Assembly (NCBI GenBank): GCA_949317995.1
Contig: OX439035.1
Coordinates: 83,329,959 to 83,393,958, forward strand
DNA length: 64,000 nucleotides
DNA from: Acholoe squamosa
Taxonomy: Eukaryota > Annelida > Polychaeta > Phyllodocida > Polynoidae
Reading direction: 5' to 3'
Shown in pieces: positions 33,668 to 44,831 of the stretch. A program made the position numbers and the translations under genes. How positions within the stretch are numbered: position 1 is the stretch's first letter; each line of letters begins with the position of its first letter. The notes under the pieces were generated by a model. That model had not been told where the DNA came from. It made no database searches and saw nothing but the letters and a program-made list of their open reading frames with translations.

Positions 33668-35402
33668 ATGTAATAGCCTCACATAGCTGATGATAGGGCT
33701 TATATTCCTCCTTCTTTAATCTGTTTATTTCAATATTCATGACGACAACATAGGTATCAAATCGTCAGGAAATCCACCGTGTGCTGCTCATAGAAACCTG
33801 CATAAATGTCTGCAGACTACGACTAATCTTACAAATCCTATGTGAAGATGCTATAAGTGCCAATCTTTGAATAGGGGAAAATATCTAACGACAGCATGTC
33901 ACTCCAGTAACATAGCCAAGCGGTAAGTGAATTCTAAGATCGTCAATTATATTGAAATAAACCCCTGATAAACACCCAGTTTGATACAGAGGTGCACGTG
34001 CACGCCGTGTTCCCTTATAACCTTTCTAGAAAATCTAAATGGATGGAGTACAGGCATATAGTCTAATACAGTATGTCCATTTTGAAATTTCATGATGAAA
34101 GCGTATGAGCTTTTAGCACTTACATGAATTAGCAATTGATTAGCAATACTTTTCTGATATATCCCCAGAAGATAGTACAATGTACATATGCATCCACCAA
34201 GGAAGTGTGACCCACTTACTACCACTTAAAACCCCTACCTATATACATGGTGCATACTTCAACCCAGATAACATATATAGATTGGCTAGCCAGTTCTAAA
34301 GGATGGGTGGTTGTTGCACACAGGTAGATAAGGACACATCATTTATGTACGATCATTATCAGCGTCGTCTGTATCTCTTTGTATGGGGATTCTAAATAAT
34401 AATAGGTGTGCATTGGTACATCATAGATAATGGATCCACATCAAATACCATGGAATCACAATGATACTGATTTAGAGATAAGTTTGTGGCGAAATTGTAG
34501 AGTTTCAAATTAGCTTTGCATGCATGCATACATACATTCGCTAGAGTTGGAACAATTTACATCAGTGTCCAAAAAATGAAATAATTTCATTTAGAAATAC
34601 ATTATTATGACAGGAATACATTTTGAGTTACCGCTGATAATATGGGTCTCATTTGCCTCCTGGGGATTCCGCAGTGAATATGGAATTATTTCATTGGTTG
34701 ATGATCCATTCTACCAGATCGCTATATAAAGTGTGATACTGTTTAGGGAACGCCCTGACCCACTTAATCTATCATCAATAGCATTCAAGACATGCATATC
34801 TGCGATTGTCGGCCTTAAGACCGAAATCATCACAAGCACCGCCGTTAGAGATATACATCTCTCTATACAATCAAAAGTATACAGATCATCTATTTTCAAC
34901 TACTATTTTTGACATTCGTGTGACTACATATTTTTGGTAATATCAAAGCATTTTTGTGATGGCTGCCAAATCATCTGTAAAGACCCCACTACAGAGAACG
35001 AACAGGTAATTCTTGATACACTGCTTCCTTTAGTTGCCTTCTGTACAGAAGCATTTAGGGAGGCTTTTAATTTAATGCCATCAACCTGTTGATGTCCTTG
35101 GGTACTGATGAAGCCAAAGCCTGGCTTGCTTCCCTTCCCGTTTTCGATAGAGGGTTCCATTTAGCCCACATCTATTCTTGGTGCGTTTTGTGACTGTTTG
35201 TCACGTAAGGTGCCTTTATAAACTGCCTAAATGATGGTACTAATCATATTAGACTGCCATGAGGTAATATGTCTCCCCTGCCCATAGTGCCTGCTTCCTC
35301 CATGGCCCAGGTGCCAGAGTACCCAGCGCCAAAGGTCCATCACTCATTGCCTGTTTGCGTCGGCATCTTTTTAGCTGGGTGGCTTCCTCGCGGGGGTGGT
35401 GT
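33664..35402. other. Unassigned AT-rich sequence
   Basis: No exon or repeat with ends. A short GCATGCATGCATACATACAT tract lies near 34517. TTATTTCATTGGTTGATGATCC near 34688 resembles the CCAAT part of the foldback families, but no arms are visible. Confidence 0.4.
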
Positions 35403-35405
35403 CTT

Positions 35406-35840
35406 TTAAGATTGTCTCAGAGAGAGCACACACATATCCATCATCGGTGCGTGATGAACTGATGCATCATACTGATCGTCCTTGTCCCCATTAATCATGG
35501 GTGGCGGATCACGAGTACTGAGGCCCTCTGTAGTTGGGTTACACTCGCCGCTCTGCCCTGCTCCACGCCCTTCTAAGGTGGAGCAAAAGGCCGACCCCTC
35601 CCGAGCTACTCTGAGCGCCTCGCCCTCCGTCCGGGGCGGCTCATCCATTTTAATTTGCTCGCGCTTTTGCTCCAATCGACCCCCTGCCGGTGTTGCAAGA
35701 TGACAGGTCGTTCTGAGTAGCTCAGCAGCTGCCCATGAGCTGCTTCTCGGCAGGCACGAGCTGCTCACACGGTTGAGACAGGGGGTCATGCAGGCAACAG
35801 ACCTTTCTACTGACTCCAATCTGTAGCCACAACAGATCAT
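35406..35840 (-). CDS. Candidate exon or terminal exon, unknown charged protein
   Basis: The minus-strand frame is open for 144 codons. The downstream part looks most genuine: after TGTCATCTTGCAACACCGGCAG (acceptor-like, near 35690) it encodes LEQKREQIKMDEPPRTEGE, ALRVAREGSAFCSTLEGR, then GLSTRDPPPMINGDKDDQYD, and ends with a stop at 35406. Composition is charged and Pro-rich, as in a disordered cytoplasmic region. A GTATGATG donor-like site near 35470 could allow onward splicing instead. The block is GC-rich against its flanks. It lies between the minus-strand first-exon candidate at 40.2 kb and the exons at 15.5-15.8 kb. Confidence 0.35.
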   Translation of the reverse strand: MICCGYRLESVERSVACMTPCLNRVSSSCLPRSSSWAAAELLRTTCHLATPAGGRLEQKREQIKMDEPPRTEGEALRVAREGSAFCSTLEGRGAGQSGECNPTTEGLSTRDPPPMINGDKDDQYDASVHHAPMMDMCVLSLRQS

Positions 35841-36279
35841 CTCCTATACAGATTATTTTGACATTTCTTAAGAGGGCACTTCTTAAGTGGTCAGGTTGAT
35901 ATCATTGAGCAATATATCGCTCTTTCAGCCATACTCTATATAGTCCAGGATTTAGGCCATTGCATTGGTTAACATACTAAAGCCCTGTGACATGTTACAA
36001 GGGCTGTGTTATATTGTTATTAATGGCTTACAAACAGGAATCGTGGAGGGATCAGTCCTGCTTCAATTATAAAGGAAAACCCACCTGTTTGAGTTTAATC
36101 CGCTTAAAATCAGACCACACTCACTGCTATTCTAAAAAGGCAATCCATCTTGCAGACAGTTTTTGCTGCTGATATTTGAATTCCTAGCATCACATCAACC
36201 AACACGCGGAAAACACTCCCATTGTTACTGTTCTTCGAATTGGCAGAATTCATGCCTATAAGCTTCGCACTAGACTCGT
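35841..36279. other. Unassigned sequence
   Basis: Nothing recognised. Confidence 0.4.
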
Positions 36280-36480
36280 TCATAAACTATAGTGAGTGAG
36301 TAATAGATGTTTATCGCCATTTCGACAGCTAAGGTCATATCCATGGCGAGAACTACATTACAGTTTCATAGAGGAGTGTGTCGGTGCCCGTGCATATGTG
36401 CACCACACACACCCGAGGGGATAGGAAAGAGGAGAAATAGACCCTTTTAAGTGGGCTAGGGAAGCCTGTCATAAAGTATA
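36280..36480 (+). mobile_element. SINE-like repeat, short copy with target duplication
   Basis: The body 36292-36468 starts GTGAGTGAGTAATAGATG and includes CGACAGCTAAGGTCATATCC, GGTGCCCGTGCATATG, CACACACCCGAGGGGATAGG and AATAGACCCTTTTAAGTGGG. It is flanked by TCATAAACTATA (36280-36291) and TCATAAAGTATA (36469-36480), a 12-bp target duplication with one change. Lacks the internal duplication seen at 11121, so it is closer to the basic unit of about 177 bp. Confidence 0.8.
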
Positions 36481-37915
36481 ACAAGGGGAACTATTTGTTA
36501 TTGATTTGCAAAAAAAAGAAGAGAGAGAAATATGTGTGTTCAATTGAGACTCAGATAAAGGAAATACATTGACGTGTTCAATAAGTGAGAGAGTACAAAG
36601 GTAATATTTTGATGCTCACTCACGTACAGTACCTGTACTCATATTTTGTTATAGTACTCATATCTTGTTATTATTACCAATACAACTCATCCTCTCTATT
36701 TAAGAACCACACCAGGGGCCACCTATTATAGCATTCTTTTTTTTAAGTTGCAATTACTTTTTGCCTGGTCTCTATAATTCTATTCAGTCAATACTCATTA
36801 ATCCTGACTTATTTGATACCAGATGGTGGTGGCCCAAAGAATATTAATGATGCCAATATGTAGGATGGAAATAATGATGCTGTTATAAGAATGCTGCAGG
36901 TATAATGATACCAGTTCCATCAACCAGGTAGGTAGTACAATAGGGAGTCCTAACCAGGTGCCTAATGATGGCGTATACACTAGAGACACTACACTCAGGT
37001 ATAGGATTACAAGCAACCATTAATTAACTCCTACTGCTCTATGTCCACATGAGACTGCCTATACTAGTATAGCCTATAGTGATGCACCAGTTGTATGTAT
37101 GCTATATAGCATGTGTACTTTTCGTACTGAGGAAAATGGCCCTGCAATAAGGCCTTTTTTGCACATCATGCCACATATAGGATATATTTCTTAGTAGGAG
37201 AGATGTCATTCTAATCCCTGGTCTCGACGGAGACAGCAATCCTAATGAATATGGTGATGTTAGAGCTGTCCTAACACGTTTACCTGATTTCTGAGACGAC
37301 TGAGAAGGTTGTCATTTAACACTTGTGTAAGCGTATTACTATGGCATTATGTGCCTGTGTGTCGGCTTTGGTATTTGTACCACAGACATGGAATCCTTTC
37401 TTAACAAAACCACACAAGACAATGCCCTTTGAATCGTTCGTTTAACTACTTCACCGTCTGCTAATATACTTGAACAATACAATCTAAAAAATCTACAACG
37501 TTCTTGCTATGGCTTTCTCTGTTTTCAGAATCTAATATTCTCTGCAAAAGGGTTGCCAGCCTATGAAAGCGAGTTCTCATGTAGATTGGTACCCTCTTAA
37601 TCTGACACTAAAATGATGTTATCTACAATGTACTTAGGTTAATGTACAGATTACACAATACACTGTAACCGCTATTTCAAACACACTCTTTGATAGGCAA
37701 TAACAAATACACAACCCAGTTGTAAAAGCGAATCGCAGGTAGGAAATCCTAAAAGTTAAGTAGGATACAGATCCATGCTTAATATGAACACCATGTCGAG
37801 AAATGATGCATTGCCTTTACTAAAATATTTTGTGGAAGCGAAAAGTGCGTATATGTTCACGGGGCAGGGGTTAGGTGTTGCTATGGTATAAGACATCGCA
37901 GGCATATACAGTGAA
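36481..37915. other. Unassigned AT-rich sequence
   Basis: No exon or repeat with recognisable ends. Confidence 0.4.
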
Positions 37916-37918
37916 ACT

Positions 37919-38689
37919 TGGTTATAACAAACTTCCTTATAACGAAATTTGGTTATAACAAACAAAAATACCCTATCACAAATCTGTTCTATACATTTCT
38001 TTAGTAAATAAACTTGGTTAGAACGAAGTGCTATTGACATGAACCTGTTTATAACAAAGTAATTTTGACCCTTAAGGTTGGAATAATGTGAAATAAAAGT
38101 TAGAGCTTGGCCAGTGGAGAAACTCTATCACACCCAGAGATGTCCTATTACACCCCTATGACAGCCTTTCTCACCTCTAAGACCCCCCCCCCCCTACTGC
38201 CGCCCACACTTCAATAGACGGGTGGGGATGTCCTATCACAACCCCCCATGCCTCTAAGGCCCCCCCCACCACTATACTGTCGCCCATACTTCAGTATAGA
38301 GATGGGTAGAGATGTCCTATCACAGCCTCTCTCACCTCTAAGATCCCCCCCTCCCCTACTGCCCCTCATACTTCAATAGAGACGGGTGGGATGTCCTATC
38401 ACAGCCTCTCTCACCTCTAAGATCCTCCCCCTCCCCTACTGCTGCCCATAATTCAATAGAGATGGGTGGGATGTCCTATCACAGCCCCTCTCACCTCTTA
38501 AACCCTCCTCCCTATCCCTATTGCCACCCTTAGTTCAGTAGTTGGATTCATTACAAAGGAATTTCATCACATGTGCATCACCAGCAAAGTCACCCCTCAC
38601 CCTAATGTTGAACTTGGTTACAACGAAATTTGGTTACAACGAACTTTTTAAGCTTGTAACAAGGGGTTCGTGATAACCAAGTTTTACTG
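37919..38689. mobile_element. Tigger/pogo-like MITE carrying a minisatellite
   Basis: The left end CAGTGAAACTTGGTTATAAC and the right end (complement) CAGTAAAACTTGGTTATCAC agree at 18 of 20 positions, with TA on both sides (37917-37918, 38690-38691). The subterminal motif TTGGTTATAACRAA recurs at both ends, also in the same orientation near 38612-38640. This end sequence is typical of pogo/Tigger elements. The interior is filled by a tandem array rather than a transposase. Confidence 0.85.
38138..38540 (+). repeat. Five-unit minisatellite of 79-88 bp inside the Tigger-like MITE
   Basis: GATGTCCTATCACA recurs at about 38139, 38227, 38311, 38390 and 38470. Each unit continues CTCTCACCTCTAAGA, a poly(C) tract, CTACTGCCGCCCA-ACTTCAATAGA and GATGGGTGGG. 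Unit length falls from 88 to 79 bp mainly through the C tract. Confidence 0.9.
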
Positions 38690-38691
38690 TA

Positions 38692-39980
38692 TTATACTGA
38701 AGATATAAATACACTTTATGGAGGTGGGGGGGGGGGGGGTGGCATGCTGCATAGATAATGGATCTAGTCGACCTGGACATGTATATTGGGCTGCACGTCA
38801 CTTCAGAGCACACATCCATGTAGGGCAAGGAGACATGCTGCTTGACTAGGGTCAGTGTCAACACCACTGACATACAAACAGGAATACACACCAGAGTCAC
38901 ACAAGATGCAGGGTAGTGTGTCATCTATGTCAGAGTCCTAGTACCTGCCCTCTCCTACCCATTACCCATATTACCTGGGTCGACATTCCAGGACAGGCCC
39001 CCAGCATTGTATACCCGTCTTTAGTGACCACTGACCACCTCCCCCCCCCCTACCAAAACCCCCATCCCTCAGGGACGTAAAAGGCCCGAGACAATACGAC
39101 CCCCAGCCGACTGAGCCGTGTAATCGGCGCTGTCAGGACAGACAGGGTAAGAGGCCTGAGGGTTTGCAAAGGTATGGGAGGCATTGAAGTGGAAGGTGCA
39201 TACAAAGAAGGGTGCTTGGTTGTCTAGCCGATGGTGCGGAACTCTGTGTCAGAGAACAGGGCGTGGCCTTGTGCTTGGCATCCCCTTACTATGAAGTGCA
39301 TACAAATTACAATATGGTAGGTGTTCCCCATATCCTGTATGACAAACGTTATGGGCGGGTCCAACCACTGCAGCCACTTCATGTGCTTAATAAAAAGATA
39401 TTGATTGATAACCCCTTTATCGTTTTCTTGTACCACCCATACATCATGTCAGGGGTTTCCTGATCAATACTAAAAGGTTCCTTTAATATGTACCATTACT
39501 ATTTTTTCTCTCGAAATGCAGATTCCTATTTACAACCACGTGGTAAACTGTGCATATTCGAAGATGTATCAATTTAGTCTTTGAATGTTATTTCGCTGGG
39601 ACGTAAAGAGTTAAGCCTTAAGGAAATAATTGTTGGTCTACTTGGCCATGCAGTCTTGGGGTAAAACCTGGCAAATTCTTAAATGATATGCACACTGGTG
39701 TCCAAAGGGTATCTTGCACCAATTTACCGCATTTGAAAGTTTAAGTAACGTCATTGCACAGCACATGTTTCCTGGGATTTGAATGGCTGCTCGCTTCGCC
39801 TTTATAGGTGATGAGAGGAAAAATACCTGGCTGTCAGAGCGACTGAGGCCCGGACTGAGGCCCCAGACAGGGGGTCAGTAGGGTTAGACTCTACCCAACC
39901 ACAACAGTCCGATTCGTGACCTGAATATACCTCGTGGTTCTTGGGATAACACAACAGATAAGGTGTTTCTACTGCCAGAT
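38692..39980. other. Unassigned sequence
   Basis: A poly(G) run of about 12 lies near 38726 and a poly(C) run of about 10 near 39043. No exon supported. Confidence 0.4.
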
Positions 39981-40228
39981 TTTTACATTTCCCCTCTCAT
40001 GATATCTGCACCACCCTGATACAAGTAGTGCTCTGGTCTCTTACTAGCTGAGGCTGAGACTGAGGCTGTACCGACGCTGCCAGCTAGCCACCCACCCACC
40101 ATCACTCCTTCCCATTCGTACCATGACCTACCGGCCGCGGCCTGGGTCCATGCCGTCAACACACACCTGGCCAGGTAAATGCCAGCCTCACCATCCGAGG
40201 CGGCAAAAAGGTGAGTTCTCACACTCAC

Positions 40229-40282
40229 CTCCAACGGCCGCGATCCCTCCTCGAACCAACCCCACATGATAGGACAACACAT
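40229..40282 (-). CDS. Candidate first coding exon of a minus-strand gene
   Basis: On the minus strand ATG at 40282 opens MCCPIMWGWFEEGSRPLE and ends in phase 0 at a strong donor GTTGGAG|GTGAGTGTG. It lies at the edge of the CpG-rich block and directly beside the candidate promoter, as expected for a first exon. The opposite strand also has a donor-like AAAAAG|GTGAGTTC at 40211, so strand assignment is not certain. Downstream partners could be the minus-strand candidates at 35.4-35.8 and 15.5-15.8 kb. Protein not recognised. Confidence 0.35.
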
Positions 40283-40329
40283 CAATAACAGTGACACCCT
40301 CACTCAGATGACAGTCAGTCAAATTAAAT

Positions 40330-40868
40330 CCCAAATAACCGAGTTTTAATACTCACCGCGCCTCGGATTGCTTGGATGGGGGTTTTCCTGATGGCCGGTG
40401 GACCGCGGCTGCCGCTGTAAAAATGGCGCACCTTTCTCTGATTGGTCACGCTAACAGCGAGTGGTGAACGTTCTCGCCGCTGACGCCAGTCGCCGCTACT
40501 CGGAATCCAGCAAAGCGCGCCAAACCGCTCAGTTTGGACGATTGTCGTCTGCTGCTGTCAGTTGACAACGTTGTACTCCTAAGTTGGGGACTGGTGTCAT
40601 CCTTTGAGTGTATTACGTCGGGGAATTCCCGTGTCTTGGACTTAAGTTTTAGTAGTTGTAAGGTGGGGAGGGATGGAGGTACCACAATATTTACCTGGCT
40701 GGGAGAGCGTGCGCGGTCCGTGCGTGAGTGTGTGCGTGGAGCGGTCTACTAGGGCTCAGTCAGTGAAGCGGCGGCGGCAACGCAAACAGCCAGCTGACCT
40801 ACCTGGAAGCACCCTCCCACCCATCACACACCTAGACCTAGCCACCAGCCTGTAGGCAGTTAGCCCAG
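40330..40868. promoter_or_regulatory. CpG-rich divergent promoter and plus-strand first exon candidate
   Basis: TATA-less and CpG-rich. The sites are AAAATGGCGCAC (YY1-like) at 40419-40430, CTGATTGGTCACG (inverted CCAAT) at 40438-40450 and AAGCGCGCCAAAC (E2F-like on the complement) near 40514. The plus strand then runs without clear coding into GTTAGCCCAG|GTGAGCC at 40868/40869, a good donor, so about 40520-40868 is a plausible untranslated first exon with small upstream frames. The minus strand has its own first-exon candidate 50 bp beyond the block. The arrangement fits a bidirectional promoter. Confidence 0.5.
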
Positions 40869-41411
40869 GTGAGCCAAACATCCACCCCCCACTCCCTTTC
40901 CACCTCTCCACAACAAACCCACACACTATCATGGTGGACCAGCATAAACCAACTTCCAAGTCGCCCAAATCCTCTCAGCGGTATTCACCCGATAGCTTAG
41001 CAGTCAGATGACACTATAACCCTAGCCATAACACTGCCTGGCTTCCCCAGGTGCACTTCTACCGCTACACTCACATGTCAACGCTATAATCAGGAATTGT
41101 TTTGAGTTTATTTTGAACCTCGCCCACTAACCGCGCAGCACTCATCAGTAAGCGTTGCCATGGTAGTGGCGGCAGCGTCGGTCGGGGTAGGGTAGAGCCT
41201 GGGGAAAATATTCGGGATTGGAATATGGGCAGGGTGGGGTTGATTACTATTTATGCAGGAGCAATCGTTTAACAGTGCGAATGTCACGGCCCTAGCCTAG
41301 GTTAGTGACCAGAATGCTGTGGACACGTTTATCCATCCTATCATTGTGGAATTTGGCACTGGGGGGTCCAAGGGTGATGTGAGCTGACGTGAGGCATACA
41401 AGAGGGAATAC
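40869..41411. other. CpG-rich shoulder, then ordinary sequence
   Basis: GC-rich to about 41220, including GTTGCCATGGTAGTGGCGG near 41154. Likely the first intron of the plus-strand gene candidate. No coding exon seen. Confidence 0.35.
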
Positions 41412-41571
41412 ATAAGCAAATGTCAATGACCATGGAATATTTTTGCATCGTATTCCCCGAAGTGAGTCTGCCGTATTCAACGAGGCCTTATAGGCCGAGT
41501 TGAATGCGGGCAGACTCACCGAGGGGAATGCGATGCAAAAATATTCCATGGGAGTTGACATTTGCATTTAT
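41412..41571. mobile_element. Palindromic foldback with arms of about 72 bp
   Basis: The left arm ATAAGCAAATGTCAATGACC, ATGGAATATTTTTGCATCG and TATTCCCC-GTGAGTCTGCC is answered inverted by GGCAGACTCACC, GGGGAATGCGATGCAAAAAT and ATTCCATGG to TTGACATTTGCAT. The centre is AGGCCTTATAGGCC. Almost no loop, so it can extrude as a cruciform. Non-coding. Confidence 0.85.
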
Positions 41572-42912
41572 GTCATGGCCCTACGGGGTTAATTTGCTTT
41601 AAAATAGAGAAACACAGCTCAAATCTGTTCAGAATCCAAGATGGCGGACACCCATTGAATACGGACACATTGTATTCAATGCCCCCCATTGAATACGGCA
41701 GTTCTAGTACTAATCTATAGTGACGTTCGTATCAGCCATGACATAAAGCGCCCATCATCATGGACTTAATGAAGGGTCCTATATTGAATAACCACCAGGT
41801 TACTTCTTATCCCTTTTGGGAGGTGGCTCAGAAGGCGCCTATGAGGCTATGTAGTGTGTTGATGGACACATTGCCTCTGGAGAAATTAACATAGGGGCGG
41901 GGGGCCCTGTTGCCCACCAACCTATAGAGGTACCCTATAATCTATCACCTGCAAATTCAATCAAGATGACCCCCTTTTTGTAAAATGTTTTAGTTCAAAC
42001 CCCAGGGGTCTAGCCTTGGGGTAAGCCCAACAATGGCACAACCCTGGGGCGGCTGTTGCAGGCTTATTGAAGAAATACTAGTAGGTAGGTGCAACAAGGG
42101 CGGGAAATTGTATTGTTGACCTTTAGATACATCGCTCTCGTGTTTACCCCGCCCCCAAGGGGATAGGAAGCAGATTTGAAAAAAAAAAAAAATAATGAAT
42201 GTACCATTGTTTGGTGATGGACAGTTCTCTAACTGTTTCATAATGCCATAAGATCACTCTATACATATATCAATTTCACATGCTTGTTTCCTCTTTTCAG
42301 AGTCAGAAGAATGACGATGAAACGTTTCCTATTAAGCCCTTGTTTGATATATAATCAAGGGGCCAGTGCTGCTTCAGTCGTCTGCGTAATGCAAGGATTA
42401 CGCACTATAATACGCTATATGCATATTTGTTTTTGTAGTACGTAAATATCTAGTCCAACGGGATTCAAGTACACGTGCCAACATTTTTAACACATTTAGT
42501 ACATTGTATGTGTAAATGAACAGGCCATTATTCCACGTTGCTATGGTTGCAATACACATGTGTTTCGAGGGTCTGTCTATGTAAATTTATGTGTATTGCA
42601 ACCCAAGTGGCCAAACATGAGCCTGAGGCTTATTGGCCATCCTAGCATTTCTGAACTATTTTAAACCTTATATGTGGAGATTTAATTCTCCCTGGATCTA
42701 CAAGGGATACACCAAGCCCTTTCTTTTAATATGTTACATATACCCCTAAGTCATAATAGGGGGTCCAAGCTACACATAGCTTTTTGAATTTTGAAATCCA
42801 TTCATAACATTCAAAGTTTTGATTTTTTTTTACCATTTTCTGAAACTCTATGTGCGTCTTATAGGACTCAGTATGGAGGCCTAGTGGAGCCGCCATTTTG
42901 AATTTCGCTGGT
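41572..42912. other. Unassigned sequence
   Basis: An A-run of 14 lies near 42178. CCATTGAATACGG occurs in two nearby copies (41654 and 41686). TATGACATAAA-type sequence near 41739 echoes the outer edge of the preceding foldback. No gene supported. Confidence 0.4.
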
Positions 42913-42914
42913 TG

Positions 42915-43002
42915 AGGTAAACCCCACTGATAAGACATCCCATGATGGGTACCTTGTCCCTGGTTAACACCCACTTCCAGGGACATGCTGGTCCCATCTT
43001 AT
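42915..43002. mobile_element. Foldback family D copy
   Basis: ACTGATAAGACATCCCATG, ATGGGTACCTTGTCCCTGG, then CTTCCAGGGACATGCTGG and CCCATCTTATCAGT form an inverted repeat with a short loop. The same blocks occur in the degraded copy at 5378-5455. Confidence 0.65.
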
Positions 43003-43388
43003 CAGTTGTCAGGCCTAGGTCAGTCGTATCTGAAACCTCCCCAGCCGGGAGGGTGATGTGGGCAGAGGCAGTGGGTCTCTAAACCTCTGAGAAAATTCTC
43101 TCCCATTTTCTATTACCCAAAGTCACAAAATCAAATTTACAGAAAATCAAAAACAAATCAGGAAATGACTTGATGGAATATAGAAAGAAAAAAACAGCCT
43201 ATTTAGTAATAGAAATTACCTCTTTAAGAAAAACAGAGAGATTTGTAAAACAGGGGCCAGGAGTAGAAGGCCTCAATTGGACCCTTATCTTATCTCTTAT
43301 CTCTGATCTTCTCAAAACTACTCCCGACTGACCACCAACTGTTGTTATCAATGTGTGTCGCTGGAACCAGCTCCAGACCAGCTAGTGG
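43003..43388. other. Unassigned sequence
   Basis: Nothing recognised. Confidence 0.4.
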
Positions 43389-43432
43389 TCAATACGCAGG
43401 GTTCGCCTTATATGCGGGAGATAACGGTAGAA
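43389..43432 (-). mobile_element. End of an ACCGTA-type MITE
   Basis: On the minus strand TACCGTTATCTCCCGCATAT followed by AAGGCG is the typical end of the family whose copies lie at 43433-44025 and 49060-49297. It abuts the next copy head to head. No partner end seen, so it is a fragment or part of a compound insertion. Confidence 0.5.
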
Positions 43433-44025
43433 TACCGTAATACCTCGCGTAATTAAGGCGTGTAACAAATGTAAGACACACTCTAAACTCATGCCAGACC
43501 AATAAAGTCCACCTGGAATGACGCTTTGCGCAATTGGATACTTATCTATATTGCAATATCTTCGCATATAAGGCGCGCCCCTAACTTCTGATTCTATCAG
43601 GCGCAGCAGGAGTCCATCATCAAGTATGAGCAAATACTATTCCGACCTAGCGTGATACAATATTGACCAATGGGAAAATTCCTTAAATTCAGTTCCGACT
43701 TTTCAGGGTGCATTACGTAACACCTGGTACCCGTCAGCTCGCTATTATCAGTCCTTATCTCGCAAGGTATCAGCTTCAGCAGGGGTCGGACCACTAAGGA
43801 ATCCGCTAACCCGGAATTCCCGCTTAGCGGATTCCTTAGTGGGCTGACCCCTGCTGAAGCTGATACCTTGCGAGATAAGGACTGATAACAGCGAGCTGAT
43901 GGGTACCAGGTGTTACATAATGCACCCTGAAAAGTCGGCACTGAATGAAAGGAATTTTCTCATTGGTCAATATTGTATCTCACTAGGTTCCTATAGTAAA
44001 GCCTTATACGCGGGGTATGACGATA
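43433..44025. mobile_element. ACCGTA-type TA-flanked MITE, host of a nested foldback
   Basis: The left end TACCGTAATACCTCGCGTAA then TTAAGGCG, and the right end (complement) TATCGTCATACCCCGCGTAT then AAGGC, form inverted repeats with TA at each edge. A related copy at 49060-49297 has no such middle. Between the ends lies a complete foldback B element (43638-43995), so the outer MITE was present first. Confidence 0.7.
43638..43995. mobile_element. Foldback family B, complete copy nested in a MITE
   Basis: A palindrome of about 358 bp with arms of about 170 bp and almost no loop (centre near 43813-43821). Left-arm order: TATTCCGACCTAG, AATATTGACCAATGGG, CTTTTCAGGGTGCATTACG, CACCTGGTACCCGTCAGCTC, TTATCAGTCCTTATCTCGCA, GAATCCGCTAA. 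The right arm is the inverse with few changes, mostly near the outer ends. Arms much closer to each other than in family A indicate a younger or conversion-homogenised copy. Non-coding. Confidence 0.9.
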
Positions 44026-44267
44026 GTTCTAACGTTCTACACGTACCGTGTATATGCCATGGCCATACTTGATTAAACAATTAGAGTTTTAAGCAATTGA
44101 AGACATGGTTCAGCCTCAATACTTTCCCTCCAGCATCCACATACCTTTAGCACAATCATACCTAGTGTACCCATACATGAACTGCATGGAAAGTATACGC
44201 ATGAGCAGGTCCAAACGCGTTTGTTTGACCGATGACCGTGGACCAACACCCTTGGCCACTCGGACAC

Positions 44268-44444
44268 TATTCCGAGGTAGCAGGTTGCCACATGGGTGCC
44301 GCCATTGCTCGAGCTTGTTTCCAGCGAGTTATACTGATAAGACCAAGCAGATGGGTACCAGTTGGCCCCCGAAGGACCACAGTGAATAGATTGGGGTTCT
44401 CTCATTGGCTAATAATTAAACCTGCTAAGTCCGTATATACGGCA
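44268..44444 (+). mobile_element. Foldback family A, single left arm
   Basis: TATTCCGAGGTAGCAGGTTG, GCCGCCATTGCTCGAGCTTG, GGTACCAGTTGGCCCCCGA, GTGAATAGATTGGGGTTCTC and TCATTGGCTAATAATTAAAC run in family A order up to the palindromic centre GTCCGTATATACGG. The second arm is absent or replaced. It lies only about 270 bp from the complete family B copy. Confidence 0.8.
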
Positions 44445-44831
44445 CATGGCTATTGTATTATTGACCAATGGGAGGCATCCCTGGCATAAACTGCGGAGTC
44501 GGGGGCTGAAGGTGTTAGTCATAGTGGAGTCGGGGTCTAATGGCGGCCCCCAGCTGATAATGGCTATGTGAGCTATAGGGACTACATGTATAATAGATTC
44601 TGAATTGATATGCATATTCATAGTGGAATGGTGTTTTGATTTCTGGAAAGATACATTACGAAAGGTTCAGACGACGTGACCAAAGAGTGGAATTATTTGA
44701 TAGATCTACATTCGATCTATATATGAAGTGAGCACATTTAGATGGTAGTCATGGATCGTACCATTCCGTTATATGGCATACTATGGCACGAGGGCATGCC
44801 CCCCGTCCCCCTGAAAATGACAGAAAAAATA

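Noticed and set aside
33320-33686. Plus-strand frames with (Arg-Glu)n
   Set aside because: The tail is a (GA)n microsatellite; the rest lacks support.
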